Origin: CADEFQ01 sp050185195
Lineage (GTDB): Bacteria > Pseudomonadota > Gammaproteobacteria > Steroidobacterales > Steroidobacteraceae
Direction of reading: 5' to 3'
Length of the DNA: 64,000 nucleotides
Assembly (NCBI GenBank): GCA_050185195.1
Contig: JBFWZQ010000008.1
Location: 1 to 64,000 of the forward strand
The notes beneath the pieces are model-generated. The model was not told the origin of the DNA and did no database searches. It was given only the letters and a program-made list of their open reading frames with translations. Shown here piece by piece: positions 1 to 10,648 of the stretch; the stretch's first letter is position 1, and every line of letters begins with the position of its first letter. Position numbers and translations under genes: made by a program.

Positions 1-73
1 CGCTCCGACCCGGCGCCGGCTGCGTGCAGCCTGTCACCCCTCGCCCCTCCCTGGCCCTGGTGAGCGACGGGCC

Positions 74-269
74 GCGGGCAAGCGGCGCGCTGATTCATCC
101 GCGGACGAGCGTGGAGAGCGCCGAGGGGCGCCGGTCAGAGCGAGGCGACCGCGACGGTGCCGGTTTCGATGGGATCTCACGCCGAGCGCCGACGCCCTGA
201 GGGCACATCGCCGCAGGCGATGCGATCGACCCGCGAGGAGGCGGATGAATCAGCGCGCCGCTTGCCCGC
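74..269 (+). repeat. Large palindromic repeat element, copy 1
   Basis: This is a 196-bp intergenic element. Bases 74-102 and 241-269 form a perfect 29-bp inverted repeat around a 138-nt interior (103-240). The interior aligns by hand at about three-quarters identity with the interior of a second element at 24067-24255, which lies in the opposite orientation. Conserved blocks lie at 103-124, 136-152 and 181-240. Inside it, 206-222 is a 7-bp stem with a GCA triloop. The element lies 22 bp beyond the rnt stop codon. Bases 62-75 just before the left arm read as two heptamers, GAGCGAC and GGGCCGC, of the type that flanks copy 2. No convincing reading frame is present. It could be a structured RNA, a DNA cruciform or a non-autonomous mobile repeat; the sequence does not decide between them. 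Confidence 0.8.
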
Positions 270-291
270 CGCACGCCGCGCCGCGCCGCGC

Positions 292-975
292 CTATCCCTG
301 CGCATCCTCCGCGGGCGGGGGCGTATCCGGCTCGATCCAGCCGAGCAGCCGCGCCCTCTCTTCCGCGCGCAGGTAACTGTCCCGCGACTCGTTGGCGATC
401 AGGCAGAACAGATCGGCCGTGCGCTCGGCGTCGTAGCGCGCGGAATGCGCGGAACCTGCATCCCAGTCGATGTTCGCGACGACGGCGGCTTTCGCGAGCA
501 CCGTCTGGCCCAGCGCGACACCGGCGAGGGTCGCCGTGTCGAAGCACGAGAAGGGATGGAAGGGGTTGCGCTTGATGTCGGTGCGCGCGACCGCCGCATT
601 GAGGAAGCCGAGGTCGAAGGCCGCGTTGTGGCCGACGAGCACGGCGCGCCGGCAATCCGCGGCACGGATGGCAGTACGCACTTCGCGGAAGACCCGTTGC
701 AGGGCGTCGCGCTCGGGAATGGCGGGCCGCAGCGGATGATGCGGATCGATGCCGGTGACCGCGAGTGCCGCCGCTTCGATGTTCGAGCCCGCAAACGGCT
801 GCACGTGGAATGCGTGGCTCTCCCCGCGGCGCAGGACGCCGTCCGCACCCAGCTCGATCATGACAGCGGAAATTTCGAGCAGCGCGTCGGTGGCGGAATT
901 GAAGCCGCCGGTTTCCACGTCGACGACGACTGGCAGGAAGCCGCGGAAACGGCGTGACATCGCCATCTGGCTCAT
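292..975 (-). CDS. rnt: Ribonuclease T
   Basis: This 227-residue protein is a DEDDh-family 3'-5' exoribonuclease that trims tRNA and other stable RNA 3' ends in the cytoplasm. The first exonuclease motif, DVETGGF, begins at residue 19. GHNAAFDLGF follows near residue 115, and the third motif with the catalytic His and Asp is HSARYDAERTADLF near residue 177. Length is close to that of E. coli RNase T. The chosen ATG overlaps the pyrC stop by 4 bp (ATGA), implying translational coupling. A second in-frame ATG lies three codons later and cannot be excluded. Neighbours suggest an M17 peptidase-pyrC-rnt operon on the minus strand. Confidence 0.93.
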   Translation of the reverse strand: MSQMAMSRRFRGFLPVVVDVETGGFNSATDALLEISAVMIELGADGVLRRGESHAFHVQPFAGSNIEAAALAVTGIDPHHPLRPAIPERDALQRVFREVRTAIRAADCRRAVLVGHNAAFDLGFLNAAVARTDIKRNPFHPFSCFDTATLAGVALGQTVLAKAAVVANIDWDAGSAHSARYDAERTADLFCLIANESRDSYLRAEERARLLGWIEPDTPPPAEDAQG

Positions 976-2021
976 CGCGCCCCGTTCCCTTCGAGCTGCC
1001 ACGCCAGCGCCTCGCCCGCGCGCCAGGGCACGAGGGTCTCGTCGCCGAACGGATAGGCCGCCGGCGCCGTCCAGGCTGTCTTCACGAGCGTGATCGTCTC
1101 CGTGTTGCGCGGCAGGCCGTAGAAGTCGGCGCCGAAATGAGCCGCGAACGCCTCGAGTCGCGGTAGTGCACCCGCGGCCTCGAAGGCCTCGGCGTAGAGC
1201 TCGATGCCGGCGTGGGCGGAATAGATGCCCGCGCAGCCACAGGCATTCTCCTTGGTGTGCCGCGCATGGGGCGCGCTGTCGGTGCCGAGGAAGAAGCGCG
1301 GATCGGCGCTCACCGCCGCGTCCACGAGTGCACGCCGGTCGTCTTCCGTCTTCAGGATCGGCAGGCAGTAGAGGTGGGGGCGGATGCCGCCGGCGAACAG
1401 TGCGTTGCGCGCCAGCAGCAGGTGCTGCGGGGTGATCGTCGCGGCGATGCCCGCGCGTGCGCCGCGCACGAACTGCACCGCCGCCCGCGTCGTGATGTGT
1501 TCGAACACGATGCGCAAGGCCGGAATGCGCTCGGCGAGCGGCGCGAAGATCGCATCGATGAAACGCGCTTCGCGATCGAAGACGTCGACTTCGGCCGACG
1601 TCACTTCGCCGTGCACCTGCAGGGGCAATCCCGCTTCCGCCATGCGCGCGAGCGTCTCGTCGAGCCGGCGGATGTCGGTGACGCCCGCGTCGGAGTGGGT
1701 GGTGGCGCCCGCGGGGTAGAGTTTGCAGCCGTGCACGATGCCGCTTGCCTTCGCGCGTGCGACCTCGGCGGGTGTCGTGCGGTCGGTCAGGTACAGTGTC
1801 ATCAGCGGTTCGAAGCGCGCGCCCGGGGGCAGGGCCGCCATGATGCGCGCGCGATAGGCCGCCGCCGCCTCGGTCGTGGTCACGGGCGGCTTGAGGTTCG
1901 GCATGACGATGGCGCGCGCGAAGCGCGCCGCCGTATGCGGCAGCACCGCGGCCAGCGCCGCGCCATCCCGCAGGTGCAGGTGCCAGTCGTCGGGGCGGTG
2001 GATCGTGAGGCGCGTCGTCAT
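972..2021 (-). CDS. pyrC: Dihydroorotase
   Basis: This 349-residue enzyme cyclises carbamoyl-aspartate to dihydroorotate, the third step of de novo pyrimidine synthesis. Metal-binding HLHLRDG lies near residue 12. The lysine expected to be carbamylated is in GCKLYPAGATTHSDAG near residue 98, and further histidines lie in VHGE and EHITT, with the catalytic Asp in GTDSAPH. Length and motif order match the class II, E. coli-type PyrC. The ATG overlaps the stop of the upstream M17 peptidase by 4 bp, and its own stop overlaps the rnt start by 4 bp. The three genes therefore look translationally coupled. Confidence 0.96.
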   Translation of the reverse strand: MTTRLTIHRPDDWHLHLRDGAALAAVLPHTAARFARAIVMPNLKPPVTTTEAAAAYRARIMAALPPGARFEPLMTLYLTDRTTPAEVARAKASGIVHGCKLYPAGATTHSDAGVTDIRRLDETLARMAEAGLPLQVHGEVTSAEVDVFDREARFIDAIFAPLAERIPALRIVFEHITTRAAVQFVRGARAGIAATITPQHLLLARNALFAGGIRPHLYCLPILKTEDDRRALVDAAVSADPRFFLGTDSAPHARHTKENACGCAGIYSAHAGIELYAEAFEAAGALPRLEAFAAHFGADFYGLPRNTETITLVKTAWTAPAAYPFGDETLVPWRAGEALAWQLEGNGAR

Positions 2022-3538
2022 GGGCGCAATTCCTCGAGGAGGCGCGTGCCGAGCAGCAGCTCGAGTGCATAGCGCACGCCGAAACCCGTGATGTCGGTCG
2101 GGACGTGCGCGAGCCCGCCCTTGCGCACGGCCGAGGAGAGGTCGAGGTGCGCCCAGGCGGTGCCTGGCGGCACGAAGCGCGAGAGGAAACGCGCACCGAG
2201 GATATGGTCGCCCTTGGCATCGGCGGCGCATTGCGCGACGTCAGCGACCCGGCTGTCGATGTCGCTGTCGTAGTCCGGGTCCATCGGGAAGTTCCACACG
2301 CGCTCGCCGCTCCGCGCGCCCGCGGCGGTGAGTGCGGGCAGCAGCGCCGGGTTGTTGGTGAAGAGGCCGCTCATCCTTTCGGTGAGCGCGTACTCGCAGG
2401 TGCCCGTCAGGGTCGCGAAGTCGAGCATGAACCGCGGCTTCGTCCTGCCCGCGAGCGCGAGCGTGTCGGCCAGCACGAGGCGTCCCTCCGCGTCGGTGTG
2501 CACGACCTGCACGGTCAGGCCGTTCACGGCGCGCAGCACGTCCTGGGGGCGATACGCGGCGGGACCGATGCGATTCTCCGTGATGGCGAGCCAGGCGTCG
2601 GCGGCGAATGGTGCGCGCAGTTCGGCGAGCGCGAGCAGCGTCGCGAGTGCCACCGCGCTGCCCGCCATGTCGGTATGCATGTCGAGCATGCCCCGGTGGG
2701 GCTTCAGGTTGTTGCCCCCGGTGTCGAACAGCACGCCCTTGCCGATCAGCGCGACGTCGGGCGCGCGCGCGGCGCGGCGTGCACGCGGCCGCCAGCTGAG
2801 GTGCGCGATGCCGGCATGGCGCCCGGCATTGCCCGCGGCCACCGCGAGGAAGCAACCCGCGCCGAGCCGGCGCAGCGCGCGTTCGTCGAGCCAGCGAAAT
2901 CCAAGGCCGTGCGTGCGCGCGAGTTGCGCAATGGCGCGGCGATAGGTGGGTGCTTCGAGCTTGTTCGGCGGCAGGGCCGTGAGCCAGCGCGCGAGATTGG
3001 TGCCGCGGCCCGTCGCGTTCACGCGCGCGAGATCCGGCGTACTCGCCGAAAACACGCGCAGTTCGCCGAGCGTGCGCGCCTTGCGCCGCTGCGGGTCGCG
3101 CTCGCGCAGGCCGTAGGCTGGCAGGTGGAACGCATGGGCATGCAGTGCGGCGAGCAGCGCGTCGATGTCGGCCGACTCCTCGCCGGTGAGCGCGAGCACG
3201 CCGACGCGCTGCCACGCGCGTTCGCCCAGTTCCCGGCACATCGTGCCCGCGAGCGTGAGCCGGGAGAAACTGTCCGCGCGCCCGGCGAAGCCGGCGATGA
3301 TGCGCGTGTCGCGGGCATTGGCGATGTGCGTGACCTGCACGCTACCCGGTTGCGGAGCACCGTGCACGCGCAAGCGTTGCCACGCGGCATCGAAAACAGC
3401 GGGCGCACGCCGCAGGCCCGCCGGCGCGACCAGCAGCAGTGCATCGAGCGACGCGAGCGCGCGCGCGTCGAGCGCGCGGCGGGTCACGCGCGTCGGCGCA
3501 AGCGTGAAATCGGCGATGGGTGAGGTCGGGGAAGGCAA
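2018..3538 (-). CDS. Leucyl aminopeptidase family protein (M17)
   Basis: This cytosolic metallo-aminopeptidase of the PepA/M17 family has the signature HTDAEGRLVLADTL and metal-site residues in GKGVLFDTGGNNLKPH. It is clearly distinct from the canonical pepA at 50566-52065, which keeps the usual NTDAEGRL and GKGITFDTGG forms. The frame is open up to an ATG at 3658, but that extension reads like non-coding sequence and runs into the aceE promoter region. I therefore prefer a TTG at 3538, preceded by GGAAG, giving 506 residues; a TTG at 3592 is another option. The gene leads an operon with pyrC and rnt through a 4-bp overlap. Substrate is unknown. Confidence 0.85.
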   Translation of the reverse strand: MPSPTSPIADFTLAPTRVTRRALDARALASLDALLLVAPAGLRRAPAVFDAAWQRLRVHGAPQPGSVQVTHIANARDTRIIAGFAGRADSFSRLTLAGTMCRELGERAWQRVGVLALTGEESADIDALLAALHAHAFHLPAYGLRERDPQRRKARTLGELRVFSASTPDLARVNATGRGTNLARWLTALPPNKLEAPTYRRAIAQLARTHGLGFRWLDERALRRLGAGCFLAVAAGNAGRHAGIAHLSWRPRARRAARAPDVALIGKGVLFDTGGNNLKPHRGMLDMHTDMAGSAVALATLLALAELRAPFAADAWLAITENRIGPAAYRPQDVLRAVNGLTVQVVHTDAEGRLVLADTLALAGRTKPRFMLDFATLTGTCEYALTERMSGLFTNNPALLPALTAAGARSGERVWNFPMDPDYDSDIDSRVADVAQCAADAKGDHILGARFLSRFVPPGTAWAHLDLSSAVRKGGLAHVPTDITGFGVRYALELLLGTRLLEELRP

Positions 3539-3596
3539 CGCGCTGGCTTGACCGCTACTTCCGAAAAACGGATCATGACACGCGTTTCGCAAGTAC

Positions 3597-3625
3597 TTGA
3601 AGAAACGCGGCAACGTGCATGTTAG
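3597..3625 (+). promoter_or_regulatory. Possible aceE promoter
   Basis: TTGAAG at 3597-3602 and TGTTAG at 3620-3625 are separated by 17 bp and would give a leader of about 45 nt before the aceE ATG. Matches to sigma-70 consensus are modest (4 of 6 and 3 of 6). The call rests mostly on spacing and on position between two divergent genes. Confidence 0.25.
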
Positions 3626-3675
3626 CACACGGCTGCGGGCAGCCATCCGCTGCATCATCGGGACCCGAAATCAAG

Positions 3676-6339
<2,664 letters not shown>

Positions 6340-6346
6340 GCGCCGC

Positions 6347-7696
6347 ATGACCCAGCTCATCGAAATGCGCGTGCCCGACATGGGCGACTTCAAGGACGTC
6401 ACGGTGATCGACGTGCTCGTGAAGCCGGGCGATGCCGTGCAGGTGGAAACGCCGCTCGCGACGCTTGAAACCGAGAAGGCGACGATGGACGTGCCGGCGA
6501 CCGCGGCGGGCGTCATCGAGACCGTGCACGTGGCGAAGGGCGGCAGCGTCAGCCCCGGCGACCTGGTCGTCACGGTGCGTGCGGCGCAGGCCGCATCGGC
6601 ACCTGCCGCGGCGAAGGCGCCCGATGTCGCGCCGCCCGTGCCCGCGCCCGCGCCCGCCGGTGCGACGACGGCCGCTGCCCCGGCCGCTGCCCCGGCCCCG
6701 GCCGCGCCGCCCGTGCCGGAGCCGGCCCGCCCCGACGCGTCGGCCGCGCCGGCACCGATCGACGAAGCCGGTTTTTCGAGGGCGTACGCCAGCCCTTCGG
6801 TGCGCAAGCTCGCGCGCGAACTCGGTGTCGATCTCGGGCGCGTGCGGGGCAGCGGCTCCAAGGGCCGCATCACGGCGGATGACGTCAAGGCCTTCGTGAA
6901 GCAGGCGCTCGGCGGCGGGGCGCCGTCGGGCGGGGCCTCCATGGGCGGCGCAGGCTGGCCGGCCGTGCCGGTGGTCGACCATGCGGCGTTCGGTGCCATC
7001 GAGGTGAAGCCGCTCGGCCGCATCCAGAAGATCTCGAGCGCGCGCCTGCACGCCTCGTGGGTCAACCTGCCGCACGTCACGCAATTCGACCAGGCCGACA
7101 TCACCGAACTCGAGGCGACGCGCGAGCAGCTGAAAGCGAAGGCCGCGAAGTCGGGCGTCAAGCTCACGCCGCTCGCGTTCATCGTGCGTGCCTGCGTGCG
7201 CACGCTGCAGCATTTCCCGCAATTCAACACGTCGCTCGACGAGTCGCGCCAGAACCTCGTCTACAAGAAGTATTTCCACGTCGGTTTCGCGGCCGACACG
7301 CCGAACGGGCTGCTCGTGCCGGTGGTGCGTGACGCCGACCGCAAGGACGTCTACGAGATCGCCCGCGCGCTCGCGGAGCTGTCCGCGAAGGCGCGCGAGG
7401 GCAAGCTGCCGGCCACCGAGATGCAGGGCGGCAGTTTCACGATCTCGAGCCTGGGCGGCATCGGCGGCACCGCATTCACCCCGATCATCAATGCGCCTGA
7501 AGTGGCGATCCTCGGCGTGTCGCGCGCCAGCCAGCAGCCGGTGTATCGCGAAGGCGGCTTCGTGCCGCGCCTCATGCTGCCGCTGTCGCTGTCCTACGAT
7601 CATCGCGTGATCGACGGCGCGGACGCCGCGCGCTTCACCACCTACCTCGCCGCGCAGCTCGCGGATCCGCAGGCCCTGCTCGAGGCCGTTCCGTGA
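6347..7696 (+). CDS. aceF: Pyruvate dehydrogenase E2, dihydrolipoamide acetyltransferase
   Basis: This 449-residue E2 core passes the acetyl group from lipoamide to CoA. It has one N-terminal lipoyl domain with the lipoylated lysine K44 in ETEKATMD. An Ala/Pro-rich flexible linker covers roughly residues 80-140, followed by a peripheral subunit-binding domain at about 147-182 (YASPSVRKLARELG). The C-terminal catalytic domain carries the HRVIDG motif near residue 419. E. coli AceF has three lipoyl domains; this single-domain form is compensated by an extra lipoyl domain on the downstream E3. The stop overlaps the lpdA GTG start by 4 bp. Confidence 0.97.
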   Translation: MTQLIEMRVPDMGDFKDVTVIDVLVKPGDAVQVETPLATLETEKATMDVPATAAGVIETVHVAKGGSVSPGDLVVTVRAAQAASAPAAAKAPDVAPPVPAPAPAGATTAAAPAAAPAPAAPPVPEPARPDASAAPAPIDEAGFSRAYASPSVRKLARELGVDLGRVRGSGSKGRITADDVKAFVKQALGGGAPSGGASMGGAGWPAVPVVDHAAFGAIEVKPLGRIQKISSARLHASWVNLPHVTQFDQADITELEATREQLKAKAAKSGVKLTPLAFIVRACVRTLQHFPQFNTSLDESRQNLVYKKYFHVGFAADTPNGLLVPVVRDADRKDVYEIARALAELSAKAREGKLPATEMQGGSFTISSLGGIGGTAFTPIINAPEVAILGVSRASQQPVYREGGFVPRLMLPLSLSYDHRVIDGADAARFTTYLAAQLADPQALLEAVP

Positions 7697-9483
7697 GCAT
7701 CAGCGACGTCGTCGTCCCCGATCTCGGGGGCCATGCGGATGTTCCCGTCATCGATGTCCTGGTCTCGGTCGGCGACCGCATCGAGGTCGATACGCCGCTC
7801 GTCACGCTCGAGACGGACAAGGCGACCATGGATGTGCCAAGCCCGCTGGCGGGCACGCTGGTCGAACTCACCGTGCGCAAGGACGACCGGGTCTCGGCCG
7901 GTTCGATCATCGCGCGGCTCGACACCGGAGCCGCCGCGGTGGCCCCGAAGCCCGCGGCGGACGGCCGCCGCGCCAGCGACCGGACGGACGCGCCGCCGCC
8001 GGCAGCCGAGGAGTCGCTGAAGACGAAGGTGCTGTTGCAACTCTCCGGCCTGCCCGAGGATGCGGAGGCCGACCGCCATGCACAGTTGCTGGTGCTGGGC
8101 GCGGGTCCCGGGGGCTACACCGCGGCGTTTCGCGCGGCGGACCTCGGGCTCGCCGTGACGCTCGTGGAACGCTGGCCGATGCTCGGTGGCGTCTGCCTCA
8201 ACGTGGGCTGCATTCCGTCGAAGGCCCTGCTGCATGCGGCGAAGGTCGTCGAGGACGCGGCGGCCATGGCGGCCCATGGCGTGTCCTTCGGCGCACCCCG
8301 CATCGAACTCGACAAGCTGCGCATGTGGAAGGCGAGCGTCGTGCGGCGCCTGACCAACGGCCTCTCCATGCTCGCGAAGCAGCGCAAGGTCGGGATCGTC
8401 CGCGGCAACGGGCGGTTCGTCGGTCCGCACCTCCTCGAAGTGACCCGCGAGGACGGCGCGAGCGAGCGCATCCATTTCGAGCAGTGCATCGTCGCGGCCG
8501 GCTCCGAGCCGATGCGCCTGCCGTTCGCGCCCTCCGATCCGCGCATCATGGATTCGAGCGGCGCGCTCGAAGTCACGGACATCCCGGCGCGCCTGCTGGT
8601 CGTCGGCGGCGGCATCATCGGCCTCGAAATGGCCTGCGTCTATGCAGCGCTCGGTTCGAAGGTGAGCGTCGTGGAGCTGACGAAGCAGTTGATGCCAGGC
8701 GCCGACCCCGACCTCGTGCGGCCGCTCGAGAAGCGGCTGCGTGGGCGCTACGAGCGCATCCTGCTCGGCACGAAGGTGACGGCGATGACGGCGGAGGAGG
8801 CCGGCATCCGCGTGACATTCGAAGGCCCCGATGCGCCCGCGAACGAACTCTACGACCGCGTGCTGATTGCGGTCGGGCGCGTGCCGAACGGCAAGGGCAT
8901 CGGCGCCGACGCCGCCGGTGTTGCGGTCGACGGGCGCGGTTTCGTCACCGTGGACCGGCAGATGCGCACCAGCATGCCGCACATCTTCGCGATCGGAGAT
9001 ATCGTCGGCCAGCCGATGCTGGCGCACAAGGCGACGCACGAGGCGAAAGTGGCGGCCGAGGTGGCCGCCGGCGAGAAGCGCGCGTTCGATGCGCGCGTGA
9101 TCCCGTCGGTCGCGTACACCGACCCGGAGATCGCGTGGGCCGGGCTCACCGAAGCGGACGCGGCCGCGCGCGGTATCGCCTTCAGGAAGGGCAATTTCCC
9201 GTGGGTCGCGAGCGGGCGTTCGCTCTCGATGGCGCGCGAGGAAGGATTCACGAAGCTGCTGTTCGATCCCGTTTCGCACCGGTTGCTGGGCGGGGGCATC
9301 GTCGGGCCCAATGCCGGCGAGCTGATCGCGGAGATCGCCCTCGCGATCGAGATGGGCGCGGATGCCGCGGATATCGCGCTCACCGTGCACCCGCACCCGA
9401 CGCTGTCCGAGTCGGTCGGCCTCTCGGCCGAGGCCTTCGAAGGCACGCTGACCGATCTTTATATCCCGCGCAAGTCGCAGTAA
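7693..9483 (+). CDS. lpdA: Dihydrolipoamide dehydrogenase with N-terminal lipoyl domain (E3)
   Basis: This flavoprotein re-oxidises dihydrolipoamide and reduces NAD+, closing the PDH cycle. At 596 residues it is about 120 longer than a plain E3. Residues 1-80 are a lipoyl domain with K43 in ETDKATMD, followed by an Ala/Pro linker. The FAD-binding glycine motif GAGPGGYTAA begins near residue 134. The redox pair is C168 and C173 in GGVCLNVGCIPSK, and the C-terminal catalytic His-Glu region is HPHPTLSE. The GTG start overlaps the aceF stop (GTGA). The 3' end runs 25 bp into the convergent nth gene. Lipoyl-E3 fusions are known in beta- and some gammaproteobacteria. Confidence 0.97.
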   Translation: MSISDVVVPDLGGHADVPVIDVLVSVGDRIEVDTPLVTLETDKATMDVPSPLAGTLVELTVRKDDRVSAGSIIARLDTGAAAVAPKPAADGRRASDRTDAPPPAAEESLKTKVLLQLSGLPEDAEADRHAQLLVLGAGPGGYTAAFRAADLGLAVTLVERWPMLGGVCLNVGCIPSKALLHAAKVVEDAAAMAAHGVSFGAPRIELDKLRMWKASVVRRLTNGLSMLAKQRKVGIVRGNGRFVGPHLLEVTREDGASERIHFEQCIVAAGSEPMRLPFAPSDPRIMDSSGALEVTDIPARLLVVGGGIIGLEMACVYAALGSKVSVVELTKQLMPGADPDLVRPLEKRLRGRYERILLGTKVTAMTAEEAGIRVTFEGPDAPANELYDRVLIAVGRVPNGKGIGADAAGVAVDGRGFVTVDRQMRTSMPHIFAIGDIVGQPMLAHKATHEAKVAAEVAAGEKRAFDARVIPSVAYTDPEIAWAGLTEADAAARGIAFRKGNFPWVASGRSLSMAREEGFTKLLFDPVSHRLLGGGIVGPNAGELIAEIALAIEMGADAADIALTVHPHPTLSESVGLSAEAFEGTLTDLYIPRKSQ

Positions 9484-10085
9484 CGCGCGATCGGGCAGTG
9501 CGCGCAATCGGGCTTGCGCGCCGTGCACACGTATCGCCCGTGCAGGATCAGCCAGTGGTGCGCGTCGCGCGCGAACTCGGCGGGGGTCGTGGCAACGAGG
9601 ATGTCCTCGACCTCGCGGGGCGTGCGGCCGACGGCGAGGCCCGTGCGGTTCGCGACCCTGAAGATGTGCGTGTCGACCGCGATCGTCGGCTCGCCGAAAG
9701 CGGTGTTCAGGATCACGTTGGCCGTCTTGCGCCCGACGCCCGGCAGCGCCTCGAGTGCCGCGCGCTCACGCGGCACTTCGCCCCCGTGCCGTTCGAGCAA
9801 CAGGCCGCAGGTCTCGATGATGTGCTTCGCCTTGGAGTTGAAGAGCCCGATGGTGCGGATATGCCGTGACAGCCCCTCGACGCCGAGCGCGAGGATCGCC
9901 GCGGGCGTGTTGGCCATCGGATAGAGCTTGCGGGTCGCCGCATTCACGCTCCTGTCGGTCGCCTGCGCGGAGAGGATGACCGCGACGAGCAGCTCGAACG
10001 GCGTCGAATATTCGAGCTCCGTCGCCGGATGCGGGTTCGCCGCCTGCAGGCGCCCGAATATGGCCCGGCGCCGTGCCGCCGTCAT
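9459..10085 (-). CDS. nth: Endonuclease III
   Basis: This DNA glycosylase/AP lyase removes oxidised pyrimidines in base-excision repair. The helix-hairpin-helix with the catalytic lysine is LPGVGRKTAN near residue 116, and the catalytic Asp is in AVDTHIFRV. The C-terminus carries the family [4Fe-4S] ligand spacing C-X6-C-X2-C-X5-C. The ATG at 10085 gives 208 residues and aligns with the E. coli start. A GTG at 10121, overlapping the rsxB stop as GTGA, would add 12 residues and is a credible alternative. The 3' end overlaps lpdA by 25 bp, tail to tail. Confidence 0.95.
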   Translation of the reverse strand: MTAARRRAIFGRLQAANPHPATELEYSTPFELLVAVILSAQATDRSVNAATRKLYPMANTPAAILALGVEGLSRHIRTIGLFNSKAKHIIETCGLLLERHGGEVPRERAALEALPGVGRKTANVILNTAFGEPTIAVDTHIFRVANRTGLAVGRTPREVEDILVATTPAEFARDAHHWLILHGRYVCTARKPDCAHCPIARYCDLRGI

Positions 10086-10117
10086 CGGTGCGTAAGCCTT
10101 CGCGGCGGCTTTCGCGC

Positions 10118-10648
10118 TCACTGCGCGAGGTCCTTGCGCGCGCTGAGCAGCGCCGCGCGCTCCCCGGTGAGACGGGCGAGGCGCGCATTGCGCGCGAGGT
10201 AACGCCGCCGGTTCGCGTCCGCGGCGGGCGGCAGGGGCGAGGCCATGGGCCGTGGCACCATCGAGATGCAGTCGACCGGGCACGGGGCGACGCACAGCTC
10301 GCAGCCCGTGCACAGGCCGGCGACGATCGTGTGCAGGTGGCGGCCCGCGCCCACGATGGCGTCGACGGGGCAGGGAGGCAGGCAGCGGGCACAGCCGATG
10401 CAGCGCGCTTCGTCGATGAACGCCACGCGTTCGGGCAGTTCCACGCCGTGGTCGGGATTGAGTGGCAGCGGCGGACGATCGAGCAGGCGCGCGAGGGCGT
10501 CGATGGTGCGGGCACCGCCGGGCGGGCACTGGTTGATCGGGGCCTCGCCGGCCGCGATGGCTTCGGCGTAGGGCCGGCAGCCCTCGTAACCGCAGCGCGT
10601 GCACTGGGTCTGGGGCAGCAGCGCGTCGATCGCGTCGGCCCGCGTCAC
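10118..10648 (-). CDS. rsxB: RsxB/RnfB-like ferredoxin protein (short form)
   Basis: This 176-residue iron-sulfur protein resembles RnfB/RsxB of the electron-transport complex that keeps SoxR reduced or couples ferredoxin to NAD. The N-terminal Cys cluster is CTRCGYEGC followed by a downstream Cys near residue 41. Two [4Fe-4S] ferredoxin motifs follow near residues 83 and 112 (CIGCARCLPPCP and CTGCELCVAPCP). The usual N-terminal membrane helix is missing, and no other rsx/rnf genes are nearby. It sits between metG (4-bp overlap) and nth, and nth itself needs a [4Fe-4S] cluster. It is probably soluble and may have a different partner from classical RnfB. Confidence 0.85.
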   Translation of the reverse strand: MTRADAIDALLPQTQCTRCGYEGCRPYAEAIAAGEAPINQCPPGGARTIDALARLLDRPPLPLNPDHGVELPERVAFIDEARCIGCARCLPPCPVDAIVGAGRHLHTIVAGLCTGCELCVAPCPVDCISMVPRPMASPLPPAADANRRRYLARNARLARLTGERAALLSARKDLAQ

